Below the pieces are notes generated by a model, which worked only from the letters and a program-made list of their open reading frames with translations, did no database searches and was not told the origin of the DNA. DNA of 64,000 bases from Choristoneura fumiferana (lineage: Eukaryota; Arthropoda; Insecta; Lepidoptera; Tortricidae), in NCBI RefSeq assembly GCF_025370935.1, contig NC_133497.1:62001-126000 (forward strand), read 5' to 3'. Below are positions 43,755 through 54,850 of this stretch, one piece after another (positions within the stretch are counted from its first letter, which is position 1; every line of letters starts with the position of its first letter). The translations under genes were made by a program, and so were the position numbers.

Positions 43755-43945
43755 ACTAGCTTTTGCCCGCGATTTCGCCCGCGTGGAATTCGGTTTTTCC
43801 AGGATAAAACGTAGCCTATGTCACTCTCTGGCCCATAAACTATCTCTATGCCAAAAATCACGTCGATCCATTGCTCCATTTGGACGTGAAAGACGGACAA
43901 ACATACAAACACACACTTTCGCATTTAAAATATTAGTATGGATTA
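43755..43945 (+). repeat. RTE-derived repeat
   Basis: It starts 'ctagcttttgcccgcgattt', contains 'gataaaacgtagcctatgtc', and ends 'ctttcgcatttaaaatatta'. It is a fairly complete short member. Confidence 0.75.
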
Positions 43946-44048
43946 CCAATTCCTACATTTGTAAATGTGCAAATCGTCACCACCTTTAAAATTGAAGATT
44001 TATATTCAAGGCTAAATTTTAAGATCGAAGATTGCTTTTAATTACTGA

Positions 44049-44128
44049 CGAAATATGACATAAATATAAATATGTCATAAATATAAATATGACATAAATA
44101 TAAATATGATATAAATATAAATATTCAT
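44049..44128. repeat. Tandem repeat 'gacataaatataaatat'
   Basis: Four to five units of about 17-19 bp, purely A/T plus one G/C, stand in a row. Confidence 0.75.
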
Positions 44129-44184
44129 TACAGCCATACTGTTTAAATAATACATTTAATTTATATCAGTTCAGCAATTCCATC

Positions 44185-44625
44185 CATCCCAGCCTATATG
44201 CGTCCCACTGCTGGGCAGAGGCCTCCTCTCAGAACAAGAGGGCTTGGGCCATAGTTCCCACTCGGGCCCAGTGCGGATGGGAACTTCACACGCACCCATT
44301 GAATTCTTCGCAGGTTAGTGCAGTTCATTTATTACCAGGGTAAATGAAGCAGATAGAAGGCAGTGGAAAGCATAGGGGGAGGCCTATGCCGTAAGGCACA
44401 CCGAGCAATGAGACATTCTAAATCTAAAACTAAGCAGTCTTTTAAGGCAAATATTGTATGAAAGTTTGAAATATATATATATATTATATACCTCGTTGAG
44501 TTTCTTGCCGGATTCTTCTCAGCAGAGGTTTTCCGAACCGGTGGTAGATTTTTTTTTTGACATTCATAAGTGCTTGTTATAGCCTAAATTGAATAAAGAT
44601 ATTTTGACTTTGACTTTTGAATAAA
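44185..44625. repeat. Three adjoining repeat fragments
   Basis: 44185-44320 is a 'cccactgctgggcag' repeat. 44348-44415 is a short LINE tail reading DRRQWKA, stop, GEAYAVRHTEQ-stop. 44490-44625 is the repeat 'cctcgttgagtttcttgccg' to 'aataaagatattttgacttt', whose inverse lies in copy B intron (12030-12130). From 44665 to 44830 an inverted RTE-type piece follows. Confidence 0.6.
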
Positions 44626-45309
44626 AGGCTCTGTTAAGTATTTATTTTTATCCTACTAATCCTACTAATCTTACTAATATTATAAATGTGAAAGTTTGTG
44701 TGTGAGTGAGTAATGTTTGTTTACTTCTTCAGGCTGAAATGGCTAGGTGGATTTGATGAAATTTGGCAAGTAGTTTATAATCTGGATTAAAAACATAGAA
44801 TACTTTTATCTCAATTTTCCCATAGGTTGGGGATAAAATCTCGAAATAACAACCGCTGGGCTTATAGTCAGTAAATTTGGCATGTACATAGCTGGAACTT
44901 TGGAATAACGCAAGGACATCCTGATATTCACAGAGGCAGGGATAAAATCTTGAAAATTCAACTGCTGGCTTTGAATTTTGAATTTTGGACAGTTGTTTTT
45001 AACACAACCTCAATGAAGATCATGATGGGTATAAATTTTAGGAATTCCAAGGGAATTTTGTAAAATCCCCGAAATTCAATTGTTAAATATAAAGCTGTGG
45101 AGCATCAGAGTTGGCCTTAGCAGAGGGTTAGGGATTCAAACCAGCACCTCGGGTTTTTAGAATTTGTGTGAAATTACATTTAATATTTATATCATGCTTT
45201 ACAGTGATAATTTTTTTTTTTTCTCTTTTTTTTTGAGGCTTGAACACTTCAGGTGATCATGTCAGTCTCATGGGTGCTCGCTCATGTTTCCTACGCAAGG
45301 GACAAATTA

Positions 45310-45593
45310 AATTAAAATTAAAAAAATGGTAAATGCAAATGGCTTGTCAGATGTTGGCTCTGAGAGCCAACAATTGACCTGGCCATTGTGCATGGGGCCC
45401 CAAACCCCAAGTACCCTTCTCCTCGAGTCTGAGTACCGAGCACATTCCAACAACAAATGGACAAGTCATCTACCTTCCGGCAACTCTCACACAGAGGTGA
45501 CGGTTTAACTCTCATCATGTGTAAGAAATTGTTTGTTGGGATGTGTCCGGAACGTAAATAAAATATTATGAGGAAACTTGCACAAACCGGCAA
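45310..45593 (-). mobile_element. Jockey/CR1-like LINE C-terminal remnant
   Basis: On the minus strand the frame reads FYLRSGHIPTNNFLHMM followed by SPLCESCRKVDDLSICC. This is the shape of the Cys-rich end of LINE ORF2 proteins (LRTGH ... CxxC ... HxxxxC) with the His already lost. No other coding capacity is seen between 44830 and 45800. Confidence 0.6.
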
Positions 45594-45813
45594 AAAAATT
45601 TAAGTGTGGGAAGCAGTTGCATGGTGTTGTTACAACTCAATTCCCACCGGGTTGCCTAAATTTTTTTTACTTGACATACATACATCCCACATTACCATAA
45701 CATACAATATTTTAGTCCATAACCTGGCTAATGTCTTGCAAGTGAAGTAAAGATATCGTTCAAAAAGAAACTCAAACTTAAACTGAGTCTTTATTGTGCT
45801 AAGGGGCTGTTTG

Positions 45814-46333
45814 ACCATCCATTGATTAGTGTTAATAACGGTAATAAATAAAAGTATTTATTTAATAGTTTGTTTAAAAATTCTGCATAGGTACATAACA
45901 AATAATAAGTACAATCAAACTATCAAAAGGGAAAGCGACTCAGCTTATGCCTGCACCTTGCAGATCAAAGTCCCTTGGCTAACAGACGCTGTTTTTCAGT
46001 CACCCCCATAAATTATAACCCTAATAAATACCATCAATACACATGCACATTTGTTTTTACATACTTTGGTGATTTTTTACATGAAGACATCACATCAAAA
46101 TTGAGTTATTGAGTCAAAAGAAAAGCGGAAAATCATTTTCCACATTCCTCCCCATTCTGCACACCAAGTAACCAGGCCTTACAATGTCTTTGAAAGTCTG
46201 TCAGGGACGCACTACTTCTTACTGGAGGAGGTAACTGACCGTTAAATGTGATGCTGTCTCCGTCTATTCAAGCAAAACAAGTAGAGACGGCATCAATCAT
46301 TGAACCGTCAGTTAACACTAATCAATGGATGGT
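45814..46333. mobile_element. MITE with 21-bp perfect terminal inverted repeats
   Basis: The left end 'accatccattgattagtg' (45814-45834) is exactly inverted at 46313-46333. An inner inverted pair 'aactgaccgttaaatgtgat' and 'ttgaaccgtcagtt' borders the centre. The region 46334-46900 shows no gene, only A/T-rich sequence. Confidence 0.7.
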
Positions 46334-46913
46334 GAAAACGGTGTTTTTTTTCTAAGTCTCGCTTTATACAAAAGGAACATTGAAAAAGGTGAAGTGGTGG
46401 ACCACAATATAACTGTAATTATTGCTTTTAGAGAAAAGTTATTTGATGATCGGTTTTTTGGAGACTTTGTATTTTTTTATTTTGTTTTTTTTTTCTGGGT
46501 TTTTTCTGTGATCCATGTTTCAGTTGTACATTACAAAAGTTATTTTGGACACTTATTTTGATGCATTCTGCGAGATTCCGTTGCTAAAAAAAATGTATTG
46601 TCAACAAAACATCAAAAACAAATAATTCTACACCCTGAAAGTGCTTGCTGTTTCTGCCTCTGACGATGAAGTCATTGTATTTATGTGACCCTTTTTGCTA
46701 TACATACACCAACCAAAAGCTTGGATAGTGATAATTTTTTTTTTAACTAAAACATTCCTTTTTAAGTAAAAAATTGTAACAAAAATAAATTCGCGTTTTA
46801 CAATCTTAATCCAAACAATACAAGCCTTTTCATACTCAAAGTAACTGGTCAAGAATCCCAAACGGTACAACAAACTTTGCCGCGTAGACAGTCAAAAAAA
46901 GTGCAAACATTAC

Positions 46914-47161
46914 CTCCTGCGATGCCGTCGTTTCCGCCGCGGCAGGGGCGGCCCGTCGCGCACAGGGCCCGGGTTACCACCAGACAGAGCCCTCAGCCCC
47001 CGCAGGACCTTCGCAGTACTCGCCAACTCTAGCTTGCCTCCCCTGAAGAACAGAAAGCGCGCGCGTTCCTTAAAACCCTCCACGCGCCCGTTCCGTGTAT
47101 CCACCTCGCACCATCTCCCGCGCGCGTAGATGTAATACTTCGCCGCCATTACCCACTGCAC
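46914..47161 (-). CDS. Probable exon 1 of the RAP1-like gene
   Basis: The frame begins at the ATG 47161, or more likely at the second ATG 47149 (context gtaATGGCG), and gives AAKYYIYARGRWCEVDTRNG. It continues through a basic end (PPLPRRKRRHRR) to a donor GTAATG at 46913, phase 2. Phase 2 fits exon 2 (40273), and no other exon fits better in the 6.6-kb gap, but the link rests on phase and strand only. It could instead belong to a separate gene. The high GC of the exon in an AT-rich setting is typical of first exons. No domain is recognised. Confidence 0.5.
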
Positions 47162-47638
47162 TTTTCATAAGTAAAACAACTAAACTTTCTTCATAAATAC
47201 GTGACCGAAAAAAAGCGGCGCGTCCTCTTATAACAAGAAAGTGACGTTAGTTTGGCGTTTCGTTTTTTTTTCTGGCGTCAAAGCTGTTTGAGACAATGGT
47301 AGTAACGCTTGATGTTACATCAAACAGTATCAATCGTTTTTTTATCACTAAAAATCAGTATTTTAAAAAACGATCCAGCTTTTTTTGAAAAAACTTCCAA
47401 AATTCCATCCAAGTTCGATTTTCGGTACGTTAAGCGTTTTTTTTTTTTTGAGTAGCGTGTAGTCGATTCTTTTGAGTGGATTTCTATCAACTTTCTATAA
47501 CTTTCTTTAAAAAATTCAAAAAGCTATTTTGAAGGTTAAATTGAAGGAGAAATCAAAAACAAACAATACAATGTATTCATGAACATTCATATAGCTTTCT
47601 TTTCTTCTACAACACAATTTTGTTTTGATAATCAACAT
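47162..47638. other. Intergenic: 5' side of the RAP1-like gene, 3' side of the zinc-finger gene
   Basis: The stretch is AT-rich with several T runs. It should contain the promoter of the gene starting at 47161 and the 3' end of the gene ending at 47639. An AATAAA hexamer on the minus strand overlaps the last codons and stop of the zinc-finger gene (about 47641-47648). No TATA box can be named with confidence. Confidence 0.3.
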
Positions 47639-48651
47639 TTATTTATTCCTAGCTTTCAAACCACCTTTCTTTAAACTGCCACCAGCTTGTAGTTCACTCT
47701 TCAAAGTATGTTTCCAGCTCCGCTTATGCTTGGTCAGAGAGTAACTATGCATAAACCTCTTATCGCAAACATCACAGGAGTACGGAGTCTCATTCGTATG
47801 TCCCCGTTGGTGTTTAGTCAAATTCCACTTCACTGCAAACCTTTTGTTGCAAACTCCACAGGCATAAGGTCTTTTCTCTCCATGAATCATTTCATGGTTG
47901 ATCAATGTGGACTTCTTGTTGAATCGCTTACCGCAACACTGACAAACGTAAGGCATTTGACCAGTGTGCACTCGCATATGGATCACCAAGTCATACTTTG
48001 TCCTGTATTTCTTGCTACAAGTGTCACAGGTATATGTTTCTACTTTACGAGGCCGAGAAGCATGAGTTCGTTTGTGTCTATACAAATGTGAACTTTGGAA
48101 GTACTGTTTACCGCAAATTTCACAGTTGTACGGCTTCATTCCGGAGTGAATTTGTTCATGTAAGGTTAAATTAGACCTTGCTTTAAACTTCTTGTTGCAT
48201 ATTTTACAAGAGAGTGGTACGGTTAGTTTGTGTAGCTTTAAAGCTTTTCTAGAACATGATCGTAGATGACTTACTATTTTCATTCTGAGCATGAACGATA
48301 AGCCACAAAAGTCACATATGAATGTTCCTTTCTTACTGCAGATGTTAATTTTTTTGGTCAGTATTTCATAAATATTTTCAGAGTTGGCAATATGAGCATC
48401 ATTTTCTTTTAATTTGGGGCACTTTGTTTTGAGTGTAGCTACATTCTTGCCAGAATGTTGTTCCTTATCCAATAGTATTCGTTCTAGATGGACAGTACAA
48501 GGCCTAAACAAGAGCTGTTCTTTACCATTACCATCCTTGGCTAATTGGCATCTCTCATCAGAATAGCTTTCTTCACTGTTAGCACCGTTGCCCGTACCAG
48601 CCAGTTCTTCATCACTCAACTCTTCTTTCACAACAGTCACCTCAAATTTAG
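47639..48651 (-). CDS. C2H2 zinc-finger protein (single copy), exon 2
   Basis: The acceptor 'tttgtttcag' precedes 48651 and the exon enters in phase 1. It begins KFEVTVVKEELSDEE (psi-K-x-E type) and holds 'LLFRPCTVHLERILLDKE', the counterpart of RPCTVRLSRALVHEY in copies A and B. Seven fingers follow: a C2HC finger (CDFC...HLRSC), then LSCKIC, YNCEIC, YTCDTC, YVCQCC, YACGVC and YSCDVC. The last has a widened His spacing (HKRSWKH). Linkers vary (HSGMKP, HTGQMP, HTNETP), unlike the uniform ones of the cluster. It ends LKARNK-stop. It is probably a nuclear DNA-binding regulator. With exon 1 it predicts 389 residues. Confidence 0.88.
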
Positions 48652-49272
48652 CTGAAACAAACAAATTACAAATTTGATTACTTACACAATACCAATCAAA
48701 TGTTCTAAACTAACTTAGGTATGATTTTAACAAAAAATATCTGCTTCAAAAAACTTTTTCTTCCTTGTAACGTAATACCGTATGGTATTTTTTGCACAAA
48801 TGAAAATGGACCAAACAAAACAAGCATTTGCACCCTATTAAAAATACTGTTTAAAGTATAAAAAAATATATATCAATTTCCCAAATTGGAAATACTCAAA
48901 GGTTTGAGTTGAGGTCAGGGGGATATGTTTTAGAAAACACATTGCATGTCTCTCGCTAGGTACTTATGATTTTCAAATCACCAATCAGCCACATATTATC
49001 TATCTATCAGTGTGCAGTGTTGCATAGGTTATTTACGAGTTTGCGCATTGAAAGAGAAATCGTCCCGAATTGATTCCTAGCAGTTATGAAAAATTGGCAA
49101 CCCTATGCACAACTCCACATTGGACCTTCTACCTTCAAACGCTGCATGGCGCAAATCAAGACAAGAACCTCACGAGGCAATTAAGTCTTAAAGAGAGCTA
49201 TATTTAGTAGTAAGATGTACTACACAATGATAACTAGACGATGGAAACATGATAAAGTGCTTAGTTGCTCAC
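48652..49272 (-). other. Intron of the single-copy zinc-finger gene
   Basis: It is a 621-bp phase-1 intron with GTGAGC donor and 'tttcag' acceptor. It is AT-rich. I see no repeats or internal genes. Confidence 0.65.
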
Positions 49273-49429
49273 GTCCTAATCTAAAAGCGACATCTTGTGG
49301 TTGCAGCACCTCGGGGCCCACCAATAACTCCTGCTTGACCTCGTGGTCCGCATACAGCCCCTCCCTCTCGGCCGCCGCACTCACACCCTCCCATGCCTCT
49401 TCTTTCACTTTTACGCCGGAGTCCCACAT
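49273..49429 (-). CDS. C2H2 zinc-finger protein (single copy), exon 1
   Basis: The ATG at 49429 opens MWDSGVKVKEEAWEG, then DHEVKQELLVGPEVL, then FRLG, ending before the donor GTGAGC at 49272 in phase 1. The V-K-x-E motifs match those in exon 1 of cluster copies B and C, as does the length (52 against 43 codons). The phase joins perfectly to 48651. The sequence upstream to 50040 is AT-rich flank and presumably contains the promoter. Confidence 0.75.
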
Positions 49430-50049
49430 GCTACGGCAGTAAACTATGGTATCTAATCTACTTGTCGAAAGCTACAATCCTACAATCTAGGTATTCCAAT
49501 CATTGTAAACCGATTTGTTAATTTTAATTTAAAGTAACTTTAAGTATAAGTTTACAAATTCCTTGGTTGTGTTAGTTTGATTTTGTTTGTTGACAGTTTT
49601 TTCGTTGCTTGTGCTTTTGAAACTTGCCGATGGTTGACTTTGATTTGATAGTCTTTTCTTTTATACTATTTTAACGATTTTAACCAATCAAATTCGAATC
49701 GTTTCTGAAAATTAAACATGATGAGCCGTGTCGCGATTGGTGTTTGGGAAAATCTGGTCCGAATCGTACTGTGTTAACTGTTGTGCACTGCATGTAGTGC
49801 TGGTACAAATTGATGTTAAAAAGGTTTAGGGTTTTTGAAAATTAACTGAAGTAGTCTTTTTCAACTTTTTTATTAACATTAATAGATTGTTATGATAAGT
49901 TGAAAGTCATTCAAGACATGTTATTATTGATATTGACGAATTTAATTTAATATAGGTGTTGTTGTTGTTTCTTTAAAAAAAATAAAAAAATATATAGGTG
50001 TAAACGTGTGATTTGGACTCAGTAAAAACGTCATTAACTAGACTGACAT

Positions 50050-50800
50050 GACAGTAGACATGGGTAATCTCAACTCCGCGAAGTGATCTGACTCACTAGA
50101 TCCAGCTCCGGTGTCGGTACCGAATCCGCTTATTGAATCCGACTCCTTTATTGACTCCGGTTCTTTTGAGCGATTATTAATTTATCTATGGCCGATCCGC
50201 CCGGCTCGGTTCGGTCGGTCGGTGTCGGTACGGTACTGCGGTGCCCCACCCGCTGACTGAACTGAAGTACAGATTCGTGAGAGAGAGGAAGATTCGTTCA
50301 TTAGTCCAAGTCCGAGTACCGAACCGAACCAACCAACCAAACATAGATAATAAGATCCAAGTCCAAGATCCGATCCGCAGGGCTACTACGAACCGAACCG
50401 AACCGAACCGACCAACCAAACATAGATAATAAGATCCAAGTCCAAGATCCGATCCGCAGGGCTACTACGAAACTCCACAATCGAAGTTCGTGTCGTGCGG
50501 TCCCTCTGACACTTATACTATTTAATACGAGAGCGAGAGGGACGGTACGATACGAACTTCGAGTTTCATAGTAGCCCTGCCGATCCGATCCGAGCCGAGC
50601 GAGAGCGAAAGCCGGCGGACGGAGCGAGTCAGTGTGAGTGAGCGTGACGGCGATCACGAGCGAGGCGAGCCGCTCGATCCAGTCGGAGTTAGTAACTCCG
50701 GAGTCAATAAGATTTGAAAGGAGTCATTAAGGGATTCGGATCCGCTTGAGGATCTGACTCTTTTGAATCTTCAGATCCGGATTTACCCACCTCTACATGA
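50050..50800. mobile_element. Element with 'actccgg'-rich inverted ends and a nested MITE
   Basis: The left side 'gacatgggtaatctcaactc' and 'attgactccgg' are answered by 'ccggagtcaataa' and 'ttacccacctctac' on the right. Inside are a 75-bp direct repeat (about 50319-50388 and 50394-50468, with 'aaccaaacatagataataag') and a 'ctactacgaaactcc' MITE (50455-50580). Confidence 0.5.
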
Positions 50801-50846
50801 CAGCGACGCGACAGTGTCACAGTGACAAGCCAGCCAAGAGGTCACG

Positions 50847-52764
50847 CCAGTGTTGCCACTTTAGTAATTTTGTCGCTAATCTAGTGACTTTTATAACAGT
50901 ACAGCGATTTTCTGAAATCTTAGGTCGCTAGAAATTTAGTGCCTTTTAGTGAAAATTGAAGGTTTTCGAACAATTTTCCGAATTCATAGTAGCGGGCAGC
51001 AAAACTCTGTTAATGGATACCTCAAGCGCAGGAAATGCATGTAGCAAGCAACATCGTCTGATATTGACATTTTGCTACTTGATGGGTTTTTTACCTATTT
51101 GTTATTTTAAGCTACAATAGATGGCAGTCGCAAAAAGTTATAGTGAATGATAAATTTACAATTTTAATCTTTCTTTATGTTCATATCGAAAATAATATAT
51201 ATGTATATAAGCACTTTATTGGATTTTTTTAACTAAGCAAACTAAACTAGCAGACAGCTCCTAATGTCAAATATTTTGTTATTTACACATTACTCAATTG
51301 AAATATAAATAAATGTAAATGAGTAGAGCGGTCAGGGTAACTTTAAGTCATAATTGTCATAAATCATTAAAAAGAGCCAATTAACGCACTTTAAATAAAA
51401 ATTTAAGTGTCATAATTTTTCCGAACTTTGTTTAAAATATATATATGTATTTTATATAAAACTAAAAAATCAAAGGATTTAAGAATAAAATAATTAGTTC
51501 ATTTATGATGGATTACGCTAGAGTGAGAATAAAATACATTGTTTTTCCTCTAATATATCACTGAGCCCGCCGGCTTGACAAGGTTTGTCAAACGTGTGGA
51601 TCAGTCATTATATATTAAATGTTACGGAACAACATAATATAATATTGTAATTGATGCCCTTAGAGCAACGCGGCCTTTCGCCGCGTTTCTCTCTGTCAAA
51701 GTACAAGCTCAACTGGGCATACGAATTTTATAAAACAAGGTGCGCTTCGATTTCAAACTAGACTTTACTAAACCGAATCGAGTGAACGTTGCAGTGCTAA
51801 AAATGCCGAATTGGTTCAGTTTTCTGCTGCAAAAAGAAAATTGGAACATCAAGCTTGCAAAAGAATGGTGTTACATTACATTTCACATACTTAAAGTAAA
51901 ATTGTTATCGTTTTATTGCTATTTAATGACTTAACAAAAAAGTCGTACATTTTATCACAATATTTGTCGATTCATTACCAACATCGAGTCCGCTCTCCCG
52001 TACAAATTTCGTATCGTACATCGGTCAAGCGATAAATCCGACTTCTCGCGATGAACAACACGTCAATGTGTGAGTTTTGAGTCATCTGTACACGAATTAT
52101 TAGTGTATTGTTGGATTATTTATGTGTGTTACGTACGTGTCATTACAGTCAGTTGGCAGTTTTGTTTTTGCATGTAAGTGTGCGGAACTGCACTTGTTTT
52201 GCACATTTCCCCCGCAAAAAAACGCCAGAACTGTTTTAATAATCTACCGCTAAGGCTACTCCCTTCCGATAGGAAGCCCGCGTTGCTCTAAGTTGATGCC
52301 GTACTATAATATACTATATATATAACTACTACTACCGTATTTTATATATAACTAGCTGATGCCCGGCGGCTTCGCTCCCGTTTCTTTTTTTCCACACAAA
52401 CTTAGTCATATAGATTAATTGGGTGATATTTGTAAATATAGATTTTTAGGATTAGAGTAAGTTAGTTTTAGTTGTTTTTTATTTATTTCTGTTAATTAAT
52501 TTATTTGTTTGTTTAAAATAAATCTATTGCAAATATTAAATAAGTAATATAATAGATTAAAAAAATGCATTATATCACTCTTTAAATAACACAATGTCAA
52601 TTAAATATTTAAGTCATTGTTTGAATGTATAATGTGTAGAGTAGCTTTTAGTGATTTCTAGCTATTTTTCTTTTAGCAAATAAATAGACCCGAATCCGAA
52701 TCTAGTGATTTTCAAGCTCGACTCTAGTGACTTATTTGTTTGCGAGACGGCATGGCAACACTGG
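50847..52764. mobile_element. Probable DNA transposon, 1.9 kb, non-autonomous
   Basis: The ends 'ccagtgttgcca' (50847) and 'tggcaacactgg' (to 52764) are inverted and flanked by a 5-bp repeat 'tcacg' on both sides. Subterminal 'ctagtgac' motifs occur near both ends. There is no transposase frame. A second element (51659-52292) is nested inside, and an RTE piece 'ctagctgatgcccggcggct' is at 52352. Confidence 0.5.
51659..52292. mobile_element. Non-autonomous DNA transposon with 8-bp target duplication
   Basis: It is bounded by the inverted 15-mers 'cttagagcaacgcgg' (51659-51673) and its reverse complement (52278-52292). Directly outside both ends stands 'ttgatgcc' (51651-51658 and 52293-52300), an 8-bp target duplication. 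The 634 bp inside contain no long frame. An 8-bp duplication points to a hAT-type or related transposase acting in trans. Confidence 0.75.
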
Positions 52765-53375
52765 TCACGTCATTCACTCGATTTGATCAAAAAAAAAAAA
52801 ATCTATTTACCTATCGCTTATTGTGAATAAATATTCTAGAAATCGACAGTAAATTTATGTAAGTAGTCATTAATTTAAATACAATAAGAAATACAGTGCT
52901 TTGCATTACCGAAGTTTGTGGTTATCACTCTGAAATCCGTAAAAACAACCGTGTTAAATAGTGGAACTAATTATTTCGCAATATTTATTATATTACAAAC
53001 GGAAGTGCATTTGTGATAGCTAATCTTCGTTATTATTAGAGTAGAGTGAGTTTTTAGCATCCATCTGTATAATTTGTTTAATTTGATAGACATTTTGCAA
53101 ACACAGTGGTTTGAGAATTGAGGTATGTACGTATCAAAAATTGGCTATCTTTTTGACCGAAATCGCTTCTTGTTTATTTGAAAAATGGAACTAAATGATC
53201 ACTCTTATGCTTTAAAAAGTTAGGCAGTTTTCGTTTTGGTACAATATTAGGCAATTACATTAAAAATGCAGCTGTTATTTAATTTACAAATGTTTTTCCT
53301 TGACATTTAGGCGTGAGAACTGTACTCTAATCAGTAGAAAAGTGCCCTTTATAGCATGATGTTCTTTTATTTCAG
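52765..53375. other. Upstream region of the gene starting at 53383
   Basis: It is AT-rich. A donor-like 'aattgaggtatgtacg' at about 53118-53127 could end a non-coding first exon, since the coding exon begins after an acceptor (53375). The promoter would lie further 5'. Nothing else is recognised. Confidence 0.35.
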
Positions 53376-53382
53376 CAGCAGA

Positions 53383-53458
53383 ATGGCAGACCAGGGAATA
53401 ACTGAGATTGTGCAGGACTCAAGATATTTCCAGTTTGTCTATACCACATACATCATCG
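53383..53458 (+). CDS. First coding exon of an unrecognised gene
   Basis: After the acceptor 'cttttatttcag' (another cag-cag tandem) the ATG at 53383 gives MADQGITEIVQDSRYFQFVY then TTYII and a phase-1 donor GTAAGT (53459). The context agaATGG is a fair start. The remaining exons are not found. The sequence beyond is LINE debris and then the assembly gap. The end FQFVYTTYII could be the beginning of a membrane segment. I cannot name the family. Confidence 0.55.
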
Positions 53459-53631
53459 GTAAGTCCAGAGACTAGCGAGGCAGACCTTTGGGCATTTATT
53501 TATTTATTTATGGAGTACATCCACATCATGTATATAAGATATTTTTAGAAGTGATTTGGACGACACCGTAAATCAAAACACAATTGAGTTTCTCTGTAAG
53601 AAAAGGTTTATTATGTTAACATATGTATTAC

Positions 53632-54150
53632 ACATATATTAGAACTACGCAAAGGGCCATGGAAAGAAGCATGCTGAAAATAAACAGGAGACAAAAAATT
53701 AGAAGCAAAGACATACGAGACAAATCCAAAATACAAGATGCACTCACTCAAACTCTAAAACTTAAATGGCGGTGGGCGGGACACTTAGCTCGATACAAGG
53801 ACAAAAGGTGGACAATACTCACAACTAAATGGAAGGGTCCCATTGGAAAAAGAAGAGTTGGCAGACCCTATAAAAGATGGACAGATGACATAGTGGAGTC
53901 AGCCGGACGAGACTGGCTGAAAAAAGCGGAAGATAGGGAGACTTGGAACAAGCTGGAGGAGGCCTACACCCAGAGAGGGGTCCAAATCTACGGAAACTAG
54001 TACTAACACAAATAAATAAACTAAGGAATTACTAACAATACTAACAACTTGCTAATTATAATTATAAAGGAAAATAAGTAGAGAAACTCCTGTAAGTAAG
54101 TATTTGGAAATAAAAGGCTTTATTATTATTATTCTCTTTATTTATTTTTT
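53632..54150 (+). mobile_element. LINE 3' fragment (same class as 1700-2900)
   Basis: The frame to 54000 reads RAMERSMLKINRRQK, KLKWRWAGHLARYKDKRW, GKRRVGRPYKRWTDDI and a LEEAYTQRGVQIYGN end. This is the conserved C-terminus of endonuclease/reverse transcriptase LINEs. It is cut off 5' at about 53640 and ends in 'aggctttattattatta'. It lies in the first intron of the gene beginning at 53383. Confidence 0.85.
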
Positions 54151-54690
54151 ATTCTTAGGGTTAGGTTTTTATAATAGTTATAAGAAGTAAAATACAGAAA
54201 AGTACATACAAAATAAAAATATTATAAAAACCTAACCTAGTTTGCCGCCGGTAACGGGGTAGGGCCCAAGCTACCGGTGGTCAGGGCCGCAGAGTGAGGA
54301 ACCTCCGGACGATGCGTGCCGTGTCCAGAAGTACCGCCTTCTGTATCTGGCCCTTGATCCAGCCATCTAGCGAGAGTCTCTTGAGATGTTGGTCGAGACT
54401 CTTCGCTATTAGACCGTTTGCCGAAACGACTATCGGGACAATGATCGTCGAGTCAACATCCCACATAGCAGTCACCTCGTGAGCCAAGTCAAGGTACTTG
54501 CTGAGTTTGTCCTTCTCGGCCTTCACGAGGTTCTCGTCATGTGGGATGGTGATATCAACGAGCACTGCCTGGCGGTTTGATCGATCTGTCAGCACGATAT
54601 CAGGCTTATTGGCTACAATAGTCCTGTCCGTGATGACAGATCGATCCAATAGAGCGTGGCACGACCATTTTCAAGAACTGGCGCAGGGAC
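54125..54690 (-). mobile_element. LINE 3' fragment with PD-D motif, minus strand
   Basis: The minus-strand frame reads SVITDRTIVANKPDIVLTDR, QAVLVDITIPHDENLVKAE, then DKLSKYLDLAHEVTAMW and STIIVPIVVSANGLIAKS. The PD...D-x-T arrangement resembles the restriction-enzyme-like endonuclease end of R2/R4/Dong-type LINEs, a comparison made from memory. The 3' end has the same 'acctaacctagtttgccgcc' region as 7850-7900. It is the longest copy of the element that sits behind zinc-finger copies A and B. Confidence 0.75.
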
Positions 54691-54750
54691 ATACCTAAAT
54701 TATTATTATTATGAAACACAAGGTACATGTAGTGTGTTGGGTAAACACCC

Positions 54751-54850
54751 NNNNNNNNNNNNNNNNNNNNNNNNNNNNNNNNNNNNNNNNNNNNNNNNNN
54801 NNNNNNNNNNNNNNNNNNNNNNNNNNNNNNNNNNNNNNNNNNNNNNNNNN
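54751..54850. other. Assembly gap, exactly 100 N
   Basis: A run of exactly 100 N is the conventional placeholder for a gap of unknown size. The sequence after it begins inside the block repeated from 26367, so the join is a scaffolding decision. Confidence 0.98.
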
